The position numbers and the translations under genes were made by a program. Shown here piece by piece: positions 15,681-24,329 of a DNA stretch of 64,000 bases (its first letter is position 1; each line of letters begins with the position of its first letter). Below the pieces are notes generated by a model. The model was not told the origin of the DNA. It was given only the letters and a program-made list of their open reading frames with translations, and searched no databases. Origin of the DNA: Alcaligenaceae bacterium (GTDB lineage: Bacteria > Pseudomonadota > Gammaproteobacteria > Burkholderiales > Burkholderiaceae_B); contig JACCEP010000011.1 in assembly GCA_013416395.1 (NCBI GenBank), positions 62,001 to 126,000 of the forward strand, given 5' to 3'.

Positions 15681-16932
15681 ATGAGATTCTATAGATTGCG
15701 CCGGCATAGTCGTCAGACACCAGCAACGATCCGTCGGGCAGCATCGCTACATCAACAGGGCGGCCCAAATATTCGTTATTGGATGTCAGCCAGCCATCGG
15801 CGAACACTTCGGTCTTGTCAGCCGTACCATCTTCCTTCAGATTGGTGAACATGATTCGGGCGCCTATAGGCGTGGTGCGATTCCATGACCCGTGCTCAGC
15901 CACAAAAATGCCACCCTGATATTTTGCCGGAAACATTTTCCCCGTGTAAAACGTCATGCCAAGATCTGCCGCATGGGGGGCCATCTCAACCTGTGGGAAC
16001 ACAACATCTGCTGGCGGTTCTGCGTCTTTGTATTCGACTGTGCGAACATCCCCACCGCCGTAATACGGAAAGCCGAAGTTCTGGCCCATTTTTGTAGCCC
16101 GGTTAAGTTCGCCCGGAGGGGTGTCATCGCCCATCCCGTCAACCTGGTTGTCGGTAAACCATAACGTACCGTCTTTTGGGTTGAAATCTTGGCCAACGGA
16201 ATTACGAACGCCGTACGCATATACTTCGCGATTTTTGCCGTCCCTATCCATACGGAGAATACCCATCATGCCGTACTTGTTGTACACCTCGATTTTTTCT
16301 TTGGGCGGTACATTAAAAGGATTGCCCATGGTGATGTAAAGCTTGTTGTCTGGGCCAATACGACAAGTACGCGCGCCGTGATTAAAGCTTTCTTCTGCTA
16401 CAGGAATAAGCTCACCCTGAGGCACAACAACGTCGGCAGCAACGTCTGGCCCGCCATAGAAGAACTCAGCCGCAGGGTACGCCATGACCCGATTATGCTC
16501 AACACTGTACAAAATGCCGTCGCGCGAAAAGCAGACACCGTTAGGAACTTTCATGGTGACCGAGGGTGCAAAGCGCGTTACAGAGTCTGCAACCCGAGTT
16601 TTTGCGCTATCAGTAACCGCCCACATTTTTGTCTTGCGTGTACCAACAAAAACAACCCCAGTAGAAGGGCCAACAGCCATATGACGTGCATCAGGTACTA
16701 CCGCGTACAGACTGATTTTAAAACCATCAGGCAATTTTACGTGTTCTAAATTGCGGGCCAACGCTTCTTGTTTAGCACCTGTTTGAGGCACACTCTCGAG
16801 GTCGAGTGAAGTGCCTGTTACTTCCATATTTAACAGCTTATTTACGTTATTCTCTGCGGCATGAACCCCATAGGCCAGAGCAAAGCAGACCATACCCACA
16901 GCAATAGGGGAAACGCGTATCTTCGCATTCAT
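15667..16932 (-). CDS. PQQ-dependent sugar/sorbosone dehydrogenase-like quinoprotein
   Basis: 421 aa, secreted (signal peptide ending near GVHAAE). It is a beta-propeller of the soluble glucose/sorbosone dehydrogenase family, with typical segments such as GVCFSRDGILYSVEHNRVMA, NHGARTCRIGPDNKLYITMG, YGVRNSVGQDFNPKDGTLWF and FVAEHGSWNRTTPIGARI, ending DGSLLVSDDYAGAIYRI. It should oxidise a sugar or alcohol-type substrate in the periplasm with PQQ and pass electrons to the coupled cytochrome. It lies downstream of the pqq genes on the same strand, but 566 bases separate them, so it may have its own promoter. Substrate unknown. Confidence 0.87.
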   Translation of the reverse strand: MNAKIRVSPIAVGMVCFALAYGVHAAENNVNKLLNMEVTGTSLDLESVPQTGAKQEALARNLEHVKLPDGFKISLYAVVPDARHMAVGPSTGVVFVGTRKTKMWAVTDSAKTRVADSVTRFAPSVTMKVPNGVCFSRDGILYSVEHNRVMAYPAAEFFYGGPDVAADVVVPQGELIPVAEESFNHGARTCRIGPDNKLYITMGNPFNVPPKEKIEVYNKYGMMGILRMDRDGKNREVYAYGVRNSVGQDFNPKDGTLWFTDNQVDGMGDDTPPGELNRATKMGQNFGFPYYGGGDVRTVEYKDAEPPADVVFPQVEMAPHAADLGMTFYTGKMFPAKYQGGIFVAEHGSWNRTTPIGARIMFTNLKEDGTADKTEVFADGWLTSNNEYLGRPVDVAMLPDGSLLVSDDYAGAIYRISYEGK

Positions 16933-17498
16933 TTTATGTCTCCAGTTAGCTTATTTTATGTGCCTTCCACGTAAGTAGGAACGCATCCAAATACTACTGC
17001 GATTAAAACTATTTGAATACAACTGCCTGATCAATGACGATTAAAGTTTTTATGGATAAAAAATAAGAATTGCGGCCCTAGGCTAAACAGCCTATGGTCG
17101 TCTCCGCTTTTATGCGTAACAGACAATCAGATGCGTCTTGGGCGCATTTATATCTAGCCAGAGTTGTTGGCGTTATCAGGTTAAGGGGTTATCGGTTTAT
17201 CGGATTTATAGGATTTATAGGATTGATCGGAATTATCGGTCTATTGGATTTATCGGTTTATCGGAGTTACGGGAGTTATGGAATTAAAGCGGTTAAAGAG
17301 GTTAAAGGGTTAAAGGCGCTGTCAGGATTACTACCGTTACTGCAGTCTCAGCGGCTGCTGCGGCCACTATAATTACTACACCTACTGCGGTTACGGTTAA
17401 CACAGTAATTGCGGTTACTACGATCACTTAAGTTGTTCGGGTTACTCAAGTCGTTCAAAATGTTAGATTGTTCGCGTCATTGGGTGGATACTGGTTTA
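16933..17498. other. Intergenic low-complexity region with imperfect 9-bp repeats
   Basis: No convincing gene. From about 17185 to 17275 the plus strand is a chain of variants of GGATTTATC/GGATTTATA/GGAGTTACG, and from 17280 to 17480 it is rich in GGTTAAAG, GGTTAC and TTCGGGTTAC-like words. A frame of 92 codons through it gives only repeated FIGFIGLIG and is not believed. The right half should carry the promoter of the quinoprotein gene (minus strand, start 16932). Confidence 0.55.
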
Positions 17499-18626
17499 TC
17501 AGACTTTCGGACTTGAAGACGGGTTGGTTCGAAACTGCATAACCTGCTTTCGCACTGCTGGCTTTTGCGCGTCTTCTACCGCTTGCGTGATGACGTGATG
17601 ATGCGGTGACAAACTGCATACAGGGTCCGCGTTGGTGGCGTCACCCGTCAAAAGATAAGCCTGACATCGGCAACCTCCAAAGTCTTTGTGACGCTCGTCA
17701 CAGCTTCTGCAAGGCTCTTTCATCCAGTCGTCGCCTCGATACGCATTAAACGCCTGGCTTTCATACCAGATGTGCTCTATGCCATCTGTCGCCGCATTGG
17801 GAAACGTAAGACCCGGCAATTCGCGGGCGGCGTGGCACGGCAGTGCAGCGCCGTCTGCCGCAATAACCAGAAATATCGCCCCCCATCCGCTCATACAGGG
17901 TTTGGGACGCGTTTCAAAATAGTCAGGGACAACGAAAAGTATCTTACAAGCGTCACCAATTTCGGCACGCCTTTGCTGAACCGTTGCTTCGGCCTCTTTC
18001 AGCTGCTCTGCCGAGGGCAGCAGCGCTGCTCTATTTCGCAACGCCCAGCCATAATACTGGGTATTGGCGAGCTCAAGGTAATCTGCCTTCATCTCAACTG
18101 CCATGTCGATGATTTGGCCGATATGCGGCAGATTCAGACGATGCAGCACGCAATTCAATACCATGGGGTAGTCATGATCTTTGATCATCTTGGCGACTTT
18201 TTTCTTTAGCTCGAATGTTTTCGTACTAGACAAAAAATCGTTAAGTTCGCGTGTAGAGTCTTGAAATGACAATTGAATGTGGTCGAGGCCAGCACGCTTC
18301 AGATCAGTTAGGCGCTTTTCGGTCAAACCAACGCCTGAAGTGAGCAAATTGGTGTAAAAACCCAGCTTGCGCGCATGCGCCACAATAACTTCCAGATCAT
18401 CGCGTACCAGAGGCTCTCCACCCGACAAGCCAAGTTGAACAGCACCCAACGCACGCGCTTCATCGAGCACCTTAAACCACTGCTCTGTAGTCAGTTCAGG
18501 GCCTACGCCACTGTATTCAACCGGGTTGTAGCAAAAAACACAGTGAAGCGGGCAACGATAAGTTAGTTCAGCCAGTAGCCAGTATGGCGGCTGAACACCG
18601 TTATTGTTTTCGGGTCTGCTTTGCAT
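17499..18626 (-). CDS. pqqE: PQQ synthesis radical SAM enzyme PqqE
   Basis: 375-aa radical SAM protein that forms the Glu-Tyr carbon-carbon bond in the PqqA peptide. The CxxxCxxC cluster motif is Cys25-Cys29-Cys32 (CPLHCVFCYNP), followed by GLSGGEPLVRDDL. The SPASM-type C-terminal region has cysteines for auxiliary clusters (CMSGWGA, CHAARE, CRSCDERHKDFGGCRCQA). It starts 23 bases after pqqD. Length and motifs are normal. Confidence 0.97.
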   Translation of the reverse strand: MQSRPENNNGVQPPYWLLAELTYRCPLHCVFCYNPVEYSGVGPELTTEQWFKVLDEARALGAVQLGLSGGEPLVRDDLEVIVAHARKLGFYTNLLTSGVGLTEKRLTDLKRAGLDHIQLSFQDSTRELNDFLSSTKTFELKKKVAKMIKDHDYPMVLNCVLHRLNLPHIGQIIDMAVEMKADYLELANTQYYGWALRNRAALLPSAEQLKEAEATVQQRRAEIGDACKILFVVPDYFETRPKPCMSGWGAIFLVIAADGAALPCHAARELPGLTFPNAATDGIEHIWYESQAFNAYRGDDWMKEPCRSCDERHKDFGGCRCQAYLLTGDATNADPVCSLSPHHHVITQAVEDAQKPAVRKQVMQFRTNPSSSPKV

Positions 18627-18649
18627 CCTGTGTCTCCCGCAGATGCGCT

Positions 18650-18925
18650 TCAGGTGATAATCCAGCCACGCCCTTTTGCATGTTCGACAAACGTTGCAAC
18701 TTCCGCGCCAAGACCTGTAGTTTCGAACGCAGCTTCCAGATCTGCGACAAGTTTTTCCAGAGTTCGCGTACCGTCACACAGTTTGAGGATTTCTGAAGCG
18801 CTTTGATTGAGCTTCACCATGCCCTCGGGGTAAAGAAGTACATAACCTTGCTGCGTTTCTTCCCACTGTAGCCTAAACGTAGCATTCATACGCAATATTT
18901 CAGCGCCCTGTTCGGATGTTGGCAT
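18650..18925 (-). CDS. pqqD: PqqA-binding chaperone PqqD
   Basis: 91-aa peptide-recognition protein that presents PqqA to PqqE. The family pattern is clear: FRLQWEETQQGYVLLYPEGM, then KLNQSASEILKLCDGTRTLE and VATFVEHAKGRGWI. The start codon directly follows the pqqC stop, so the two are coupled. PqqD is separate from PqqC here, unlike the fused form in methylotrophs. Confidence 0.96.
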   Translation of the reverse strand: MPTSEQGAEILRMNATFRLQWEETQQGYVLLYPEGMVKLNQSASEILKLCDGTRTLEKLVADLEAAFETTGLGAEVATFVEHAKGRGWIIT

Positions 18926-19621
18926 TTATGGAAACTTCCTTTCGATAGCATCCAGCATAGACCACAGTATGTCGAGTTTGAACCGCAAAATTTGAAGTGC
19001 TCGTTCTTGGTCGTCGCGTGTTTTAAAGTGGGTTAGCGTAACCTCTAGTCCATGCTCGACGTCGCGCTCAGCCAAAGGTATACGAGAACGAAAGTAATGC
19101 AATCCTTCAGGCTCGATCCAGTTGTAGTGATCAGGCCATGTCGTGAGCCGGTCTTTATGGATCTGCGGCGCAAACATTTCTGTCAACGACGAGCAAACGG
19201 CTTCTTGCCACGACGCCCGCCTGGCAAAATTCACATAAGCATCAACGGCAAAACGCACACCGGGCGCAACATGTTCGAGCGACCAGATTTCATCCCGTGA
19301 CAGCCCTGTTGCCTCACCGAGGCGGCTCCAGGCCTCGATACCGCCTGGGTTATCTTGCCAGCCATCATGATCCAGAAGCCGCAGCACCCAGCGCCGACGC
19401 GTTTCTCTGTCATCACAATTGGACAGAATTGCCGCATCTTTGAGTGGAATATTGATCTGATAGTAAAAGCGGTTAGCGACCCATCCACGAATTTGTTCGG
19501 GCGTGCAGCCACCACTGTTCATGCGAATATTGAACGGATGATGAATGTGATAATAGACTTCGAGTGCGCGAAGTTTCGTTTCAAATTCAATCGGGGTCCA
19601 GGCAGAGCTCATCGTTGTCAT
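18926..19621 (-). CDS. pqqC: Pyrroloquinoline-quinone synthase PqqC
   Basis: 231-aa cofactorless oxidase that performs the final ring closure and eight-electron oxidation to PQQ. Helical family signatures are [40 protein letters not shown] and [20 protein letters not shown]. The ATG at 19621 lies just past the pqqB stop (19626). A TTG at 19636 and an ATG at 19612 are alternatives. It is part of the pqqABCDE operon. Confidence 0.96.
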   Translation of the reverse strand: MTTMSSAWTPIEFETKLRALEVYYHIHHPFNIRMNSGGCTPEQIRGWVANRFYYQINIPLKDAAILSNCDDRETRRRWVLRLLDHDGWQDNPGGIEAWSRLGEATGLSRDEIWSLEHVAPGVRFAVDAYVNFARRASWQEAVCSSLTEMFAPQIHKDRLTTWPDHYNWIEPEGLHYFRSRIPLAERDVEHGLEVTLTHFKTRDDQERALQILRFKLDILWSMLDAIERKFP

Positions 19622-19625
19622 CGTG

Positions 19626-20552
19626 TTATAGCTCAAACGTCATACCATCGGTAGCCACTTCAATTCCGTTAGCAACAAGGCTGGCTCGCTCGACGGAATC
19701 TTCACGCAGTACCGGGTTGGTGTTGTTAATATGAACCAGCACTTTGCGGGTCGGAGGTGAGCGGGTGTCCAGCCCGTTTAACACATCAATCATGCCGCCC
19801 GCACCGTGCAAAGCCAGGTGTCCCATGTCTTGAGATGTTTTGGCAGAAAGCCCCAGCTGTATCATTTCATCATCATGCCAAAGCGTGCCATCAACCAGCA
19901 CCGTGCTTGCACGATTCATCGCTGCAATAACATGAGGCTCAGGCTGCCCAAGCCCCGGTGCATAAAATACCGATGCGTCACTTTGCGTGTTCTTGATAAA
20001 CAGGCCGATGTTGTCGCCTGGCGTCGGGGCCTGACGATTGGGCGAATACGGAGGTGCCTTGCTTCGCAGCGGAATTGCCGTGATCGACACGCCTGGCAAA
20101 ATATCAATTTGCATGGCGCTACCGTCAAGCGGTATGGGGTGATGCCTAACCCCGCAATAATGCGACAATATTGACGTTATCGGGAAACCGGTCGATAAAT
20201 CACGAAACACCGATTCGGTTGTGTAAAGCGGCAAAGGTGTACTGCGTTCTCGCAGCATCAATAGCCCGGTAACATGATCAATCTGTGCATCCGTCACTAA
20301 AACGGCGGCAATGCCTGTATCGCGCACCGTTCTTGCGGGCTGTAAAGATGGGTTATTGCGAATTTGAGCGAGTATATCGGGTGACGCATTAATCAATAGC
20401 CAGTCGTCGCCATCGACACTAATGGCAAGAGACGACTGTGTTCGCGCCTGGGCTTTAATCGTGCCGCGCCGAATGCCATCGCAGTTTGGACAGTTACAGT
20501 TCCACTGAGGAAAGCCACCGCCAGCGGCTGAACCTAATATTTTCAGCTTCAT
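19626..20552 (-). CDS. pqqB: PQQ biosynthesis protein PqqB
   Basis: 308-aa metallo-beta-lactamase-fold protein thought to hydroxylate tyrosine-derived intermediates. It opens with the classic [20 protein letters not shown], and has [15 protein letters not shown] and HINNTNPVL motifs as metal-site regions. The C-x-C-x2-C near residues 19-24 matches the family zinc site. It starts 66 bases after pqqA, across a strong hairpin. Confidence 0.96.
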   Translation of the reverse strand: MKLKILGSAAGGGFPQWNCNCPNCDGIRRGTIKAQARTQSSLAISVDGDDWLLINASPDILAQIRNNPSLQPARTVRDTGIAAVLVTDAQIDHVTGLLMLRERSTPLPLYTTESVFRDLSTGFPITSILSHYCGVRHHPIPLDGSAMQIDILPGVSITAIPLRSKAPPYSPNRQAPTPGDNIGLFIKNTQSDASVFYAPGLGQPEPHVIAAMNRASTVLVDGTLWHDDEMIQLGLSAKTSQDMGHLALHGAGGMIDVLNGLDTRSPPTRKVLVHINNTNPVLREDSVERASLVANGIEVATDGMTFEL

Positions 20553-20559
20553 ATGTGAC

Positions 20560-20583
20560 GCGGCGGAATATAAATTCCGCCGC
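20560..20583. promoter_or_regulatory. pqqA-pqqB intercistronic hairpin
   Basis: Ten-bp perfect stem GCGGCGGAAT / ATTCCGCCGC with a four-base loop, between pqqA and pqqB. On the coding (minus) strand it has no T-run, so it is more likely an mRNA-stability or partial-attenuation element that raises pqqA over pqqBCDE than a full terminator. On the plus strand it is followed by TTTT. Confidence 0.65.
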
Positions 20584-20618
20584 TTTTCCCCGTAAAATTA
20601 TCGCGAAATCAGCAAAAT

Positions 20619-20693
20619 CTATCGATTTGCAATATACATAGTGATTTCAAAACCGAAGCGAATGTCGGTGTAAGCGGGAGTACTCCAAGTCAT
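20619..20693 (-). CDS. pqqA: PQQ precursor peptide PqqA
   Basis: A 24-residue peptide too short for routine gene finding, beginning [12 protein letters not shown]. It contains the invariant Glu16 and Tyr20 (E-I-T-M-Y), which become the PQQ skeleton. AGGAG lies 7 bases before the ATG, an excellent ribosome binding site. It is the first gene of the operon; the promoter should be in 20694-20989. Confidence 0.97.
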   Translation of the reverse strand: MTWSTPAYTDIRFGFEITMYIANR

Positions 20694-20989
20694 GATGTCT
20701 CTCCTGTGATAATGTAATAATACGTGTACTTAGTAGCATTCGTTGCGCACCACAACACACCTCACAACACATCTGCTATCCAGAGTCTACGGCTTCTGCC
20801 AGTGCAGTTCAAGATCTAAAACTTGGACACTTCATAAAAATAAGCACCGATGCAATCTGCAGGCCAAATACATAGCAATATGTTTCGGAAATTACCTCGG
20901 TTTCGTCATAATCGCTGCACGCTCCGTTTCGTTAGCTTAGGGTATACGTGTATGAATCGCATCTTCTGCGTTAATCAGGCGGGCTCTAC

Positions 20990-21937
20990 ATGACTGTTAT
21001 GCACCACACCCTGTCCGCTGGGCATGGGCATCGAATCCACATCAGCACAGCGGGTTCGGCCGACGGCATTCCCATCGTCTCTTTCCATGGCGGCCCAGGG
21101 TCGGGAAGCAATGCGTCGATGCTGCGACCATTCGATTTGTCGCGATTTTTTGTTGTACTGATTGATCAGCGCGGAAGTGGACGCTCCACCCCTTCAGGTC
21201 GTATCGCCCGAAATAGTACGTCGTGGCTTTTGCGCGACGTTGAAGCCGTGCGTACGCATCTGGGGATTTCAAGATGGTATGTATTGGGAGGCTCGTGGGG
21301 TGCGACGCTCGCCATTGCCTACTCAGGAAGCTATCCTGAGGCCGTCTTGGGGCTGATACTTCGCGGCACCTTTCTGGCAAGTGGTCGGGAAGTTCGCGGT
21401 TTACTCAGTACGTCACGCACTCGGGCTCCACGGGCCTGGCTTGATCTGTATCGTGCCTCCGGTGCTGATGGCCCTGACACAATGGTGTCAGCCATGTACA
21501 CCCGCCTTCTACAAGGTGGCCCACGCGCGCGGCGGATCGCGCAGGCATATAGTGCACTTGAAAGAGCGATGCTGGCACGATGCAATCGCCACATGAGTAG
21601 CCGAACCCGCCAGCAAAACACGCTGCAGCAACGCCGCCAGACAGCAAAATACCTGATACAGGTGCATTATTTGTGGAATGCATGTGGTTTGCGTGGTGGA
21701 CGCTTAGCCCAACTGGCAGCGCAAGCCCACGCTCATGGCATTGTCGGCACCGCTGTGCACGGCAAAAGAGACCCGGTTTGCCCTCTCGCCAACCTAGCCT
21801 GGCTCAAAACGCATATGCCCAACATTAAGCAAATATGCGTTAATGCCGGCCACCTTGCAAGCGACCCGCCAATACACGCAGCGCTCGTTAGCGTGCTGGA
21901 TGAGATCGCTCGTCAGCACGCTCGAAACGTTATTTGA
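20990..21937 (+). CDS. Alpha/beta hydrolase, proline iminopeptidase-like (S33)
   Basis: 315 aa. The oxyanion motif is HGGPGSG (about residues 33-39), then DQRGSGRS, the nucleophile elbow GGSWG (Ser near residue 104), the acid HGKRDPVCPL and the catalytic His in NAGHLASD. HGGPG plus DQRGxGxS and GGSWG is characteristic of proline iminopeptidases, which cut N-terminal proline from peptides. It is divergent from pqqA, and no PqqF/PqqG protease is in the window, so a role in PqqA peptide processing is possible but unproven. No strong Shine-Dalgarno sequence; ATG 20999 is an alternative. Confidence 0.85.
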   Translation: MTVMHHTLSAGHGHRIHISTAGSADGIPIVSFHGGPGSGSNASMLRPFDLSRFFVVLIDQRGSGRSTPSGRIARNSTSWLLRDVEAVRTHLGISRWYVLGGSWGATLAIAYSGSYPEAVLGLILRGTFLASGREVRGLLSTSRTRAPRAWLDLYRASGADGPDTMVSAMYTRLLQGGPRARRIAQAYSALERAMLARCNRHMSSRTRQQNTLQQRRQTAKYLIQVHYLWNACGLRGGRLAQLAAQAHAHGIVGTAVHGKRDPVCPLANLAWLKTHMPNIKQICVNAGHLASDPPIHAALVSVLDEIARQHARNVI

Positions 21938-22234
21938 CCGACGCCGGCATTTTTTGCCGCACGATCACACCAAAGCGAAACTGATCACCTTCGCTGTGCG
22001 AGCGCAGCCTAGTCAGCACGTCTGCGTGAATACGCACGGTAGTTGGTATTTTGATTGGTTTTTAGAACTTGCCACGCGCCCCCGCAACCGCATCGTCAAT
22101 CGTGACACATCGCTGTACCCCACATTACCGTCGGGCCTGGACACCAGCTTGGTCAGTGCGGCCTTATGCTTTCCTTCAAGGGAGCCCTCTGGGTTGGCAA
22201 AGCCAATTCCAGACTCAACGGCTTTCTTGCCCAT
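21930..22234 (-). pseudogene. Degenerate second BrnA/DUF4415-like antitoxin gene
   Basis: The reading starts MGKKAVESGIGFANPEGSLE with VGYSDVSRLT in one frame. It then needs single-base frame shifts (one in an A-run near KNQSK) to reach IPTTVRIHADVLTRL and a natural stop at 21930. The C-terminal part resembles the ribbon-helix-helix tail of BrnA/DUF4415 antitoxins. It overlaps the convergent hydrolase gene by 8 bases. Sequencing error would be an alternative explanation for the shifts. Confidence 0.5.
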
Positions 22235-22247
22235 AACGCGGCGGACT

Positions 22248-22508
22248 CTAAACCTTCGGTGCGTGACACTGCAACATCTCCACCATACGCGTCTGCCAGC
22301 CTGCTCCCGTAGACTTCCACCGTGCCAATACATCAGGCGGCAAGCGCAAGCTGATAGCCACTTTTGGGTTATTTGATTTCGGGCGGCCGGGCCTGACCAG
22401 CTTGTCGTCTTCGTACAAATCGGCCTTTTTGAAAAAGTCGTCGGTTAACTCAGGTGCGTCATCCGGATCGACCCAAGTACCGCGCGTATTTCGCTTGTTC
22501 GCGGTCAT
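22248..22508 (-). CDS. brnA: BrnA-type antitoxin
   Basis: 86 aa. The N-terminus TWVDPDDAPELTDDFFKKAD and the ribbon-helix-helix segment KVAISLRLPPDVLARWKSTG, then GWQTRMVEML, match the BrnA/DUF4415 family. BrnA binds its own promoter and neutralises the ribonuclease BrnT. The start overlaps the end of brnT by 50 bases, the usual toxin-first layout. The gene looks intact although its toxin partner is broken. Confidence 0.88.
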   Translation of the reverse strand: MTANKRNTRGTWVDPDDAPELTDDFFKKADLYEDDKLVRPGRPKSNNPKVAISLRLPPDVLARWKSTGAGWQTRMVEMLQCHAPKV

Positions 22509-22739
22509 TTGTTTTCCTCATGCTGATAATGCGGCGGGCTTCGCCGCGCGGTGTCCAGACAAGAACGACCATACGCTCGTCCAAGACACCGATAGTGATA
22601 AAGCGCGGCTCGGAATACGATATGCGTTCGTGTTGCAACGTAAAATTCAAGCCCGAGAAACCTCTGATGCGCGATGCATATCCAACCCGCGCGCCTTCAA
22701 AGTAGCGGCACGCTTAACCAGATCGTAGGTAATTTTCAC
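22459..22739 (-). pseudogene. brnT: BrnT-type ribonuclease toxin, frameshifted
   Basis: From GTG 22739 the frame reads KITYDLVKRAATLKARGLDM then HRASEV, and meets TGA at 22647-22649. The correct continuation (SGLNFTLQHERISYSEPRFI, then TIGVLDERMVVLVWT and RIISMRKTNDREQAKYA) lies in another frame down to 22459. One missing base in the T-run around 22658-22662 explains it. The RIISxRK and Arg/Glu-rich tail are BrnT hallmarks. The toxin should be inactive unless the TTG at 22650 makes a truncated product. Confidence 0.78.
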
Positions 22740-23144
22740 TATTTATTGTATATACGTAATTTAACACAGTCAAAAATTTGGAAAGTATATTTTCTTTGCT
22801 GATCGCGTCAGGATGGCGGCTCGGGCCCTTCAACGTTCATTGGCGGCAATTGCGGTTCGGGCGGCCTGTCGCAGACCTTTGTGTCTGCGCTCGTTTTTGT
22901 CACACTCAAGATGATTGAATGCCTTTGCTAGATTATTTCAGACTGGCTTATGGGCATAGCTGACGCCCGCGATGTCAGACTTGGTGTCTTTAAGCCTGAG
23001 GATCGAATAGCCTAGATATGGTCGTGACAGGATGGCCGCATCTATTTAAATCGAAAAACAAGTGATCTTCTCTCGCTAGTTGCTTAGAGCCATAAAACAC
23101 ACCGAGTAATCGTTAACGAGAGAAACGGGCTCAATTATCGAAAC
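22740..23144. other. Intergenic stretch, nothing recognised
   Basis: Holds the promoter region of the brnTA remnant at its left end. No ORF with protein-like composition and no clear RNA structure were seen. Confidence 0.5.
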
Positions 23145-23870
23145 TCAAATACTAGGCAGGCTCGAAGCAAATGGCAGAACCGGGTCAATCGGGGAAGTCG
23201 CGCCACGGGAAGCCAAATCAAAACACCAGGACACGACTTCAGCTGAGCTGCTGTCCGATAATTGTGCAAGACTCGCAATACTGATGAAACGCGCTTGCAG
23301 CTCCTCCCACGACCAAGGTGATTCCGGGTCGCCACGTCGAAAACTGCGCTCATTGACATGCTCCCGCCCATCACGGGTATAGATGGTCACCCGTGCAGGA
23401 CGTTCGAGGGGAAACCGTTTAGTAAAGGCTGGTTCGTGTACTACCTGTACACGTTTTTCAAGATCGCAAGCCAATAGATTCTGTAACACGGCGTCATTAA
23501 ACCCGACAAAGGATAGGTCGCCAGCGGGTGGCATCACGGGTGCCGAGACCCCGACGTTTAAAAACCATTGCTGGCCAGCCTGGCGCCGACGTGACACCAG
23601 TTCTTCCTGCATCTCGAACATGCCGGGCAATGGGTCAAAATCTCAAACTGGTTTATCTGCAAAGTGCATGTAGGCCTCACTCTCCGCATAGACCGGCCAG
23701 ATGGGTCGGTCGGGGCCGGCGACCCGAACGCGCCGTACATTTGAACAGCACTTTCTTGCTGCGGGCCTGATCGCGCCGATGCCATACATCGAGTCGTTCT
23801 CGTTCCACGCCAGCCTCTGCATTGCAGCCAATTCAGGGCTGCTAACCTTGGCCCCGAGTAGCGCAGTCAC
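23145..23870 (-). pseudogene. Esterase C-terminus joined to MmgE/PrpD C-terminus (deletion remnant)
   Basis: One minus-strand frame holds two unrelated family tails. Upstream is a carboxylesterase-type C-terminus (RPIWPVYAESEAYMHFADKP, then DFDPLPGMFEMQEELVSRRR and QWFLNVGVSAP). Downstream is a MmgE/PrpD C-terminus (GFNDAVLQ, VQVVHEPAFTKRFPLERPAR, GDPESPWSWEELQARF). An in-frame TGA at 23643-23645 interrupts the esterase part, and the frame is broken again above 23870. The pattern suggests a deletion that fused two catabolic genes, followed by decay. Confidence 0.55.
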
Positions 23871-24329
23871 GCACTACGAAAGGCTTGGTCGCGTGATAGA
23901 TCTCACGCTGGATCACCCCTTTCCGCTGAGCAGCGTCGTCTTCGTCCGGCATCGCGACGTTGATTTTCCCGCGCTACGCAGTGCGGCGCATGAAGAGTAG
24001 AAGCGGAGGTTTCACTGCGCATGCCTCGCATCTTGAGTTAACCCAAGACGGTTCGAGTTTAGATAGTCAACGCCGCTACTCAAAGACCGATACATGGCAA
24101 TTTGACTATATCCAAAGGAATGCCATCAAAATGGGGGCGTATATGGTCAAGCCACATGACTGTGCGCCATGCCATCAACAATCTTGATGTCAGTCAAATA
24201 AATTTATGTTACGATTTTCGCCAACACTTACAAGTACAAAAAATCGACGCGCGAAAAGCGGGTGATCAGCCATAACAACAAAGCTCAAATACCTTTACGG
24301 GCTTATCGTGCCGATCTTCGGAGACTGCC
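23871..24329. other. Degenerate/intergenic stretch before the sulfatase
   Basis: The left part (to about 24000) still looks like out-of-frame esterase coding sequence on the minus strand. The remainder is AT-richer and should carry the sulfatase promoter. No gene is supported. Confidence 0.4.

Noticed and set aside
17094-17372. 92-codon forward frame with repeated FIGFIGLIG
   Set aside because: Product of the low-complexity repeats; lacks a ribosome binding site and normal composition.
23701-24000. 99-codon forward frame
   Set aside because: Lies antisense to the esterase remnant, whose minus-strand reading has clear family resemblance.
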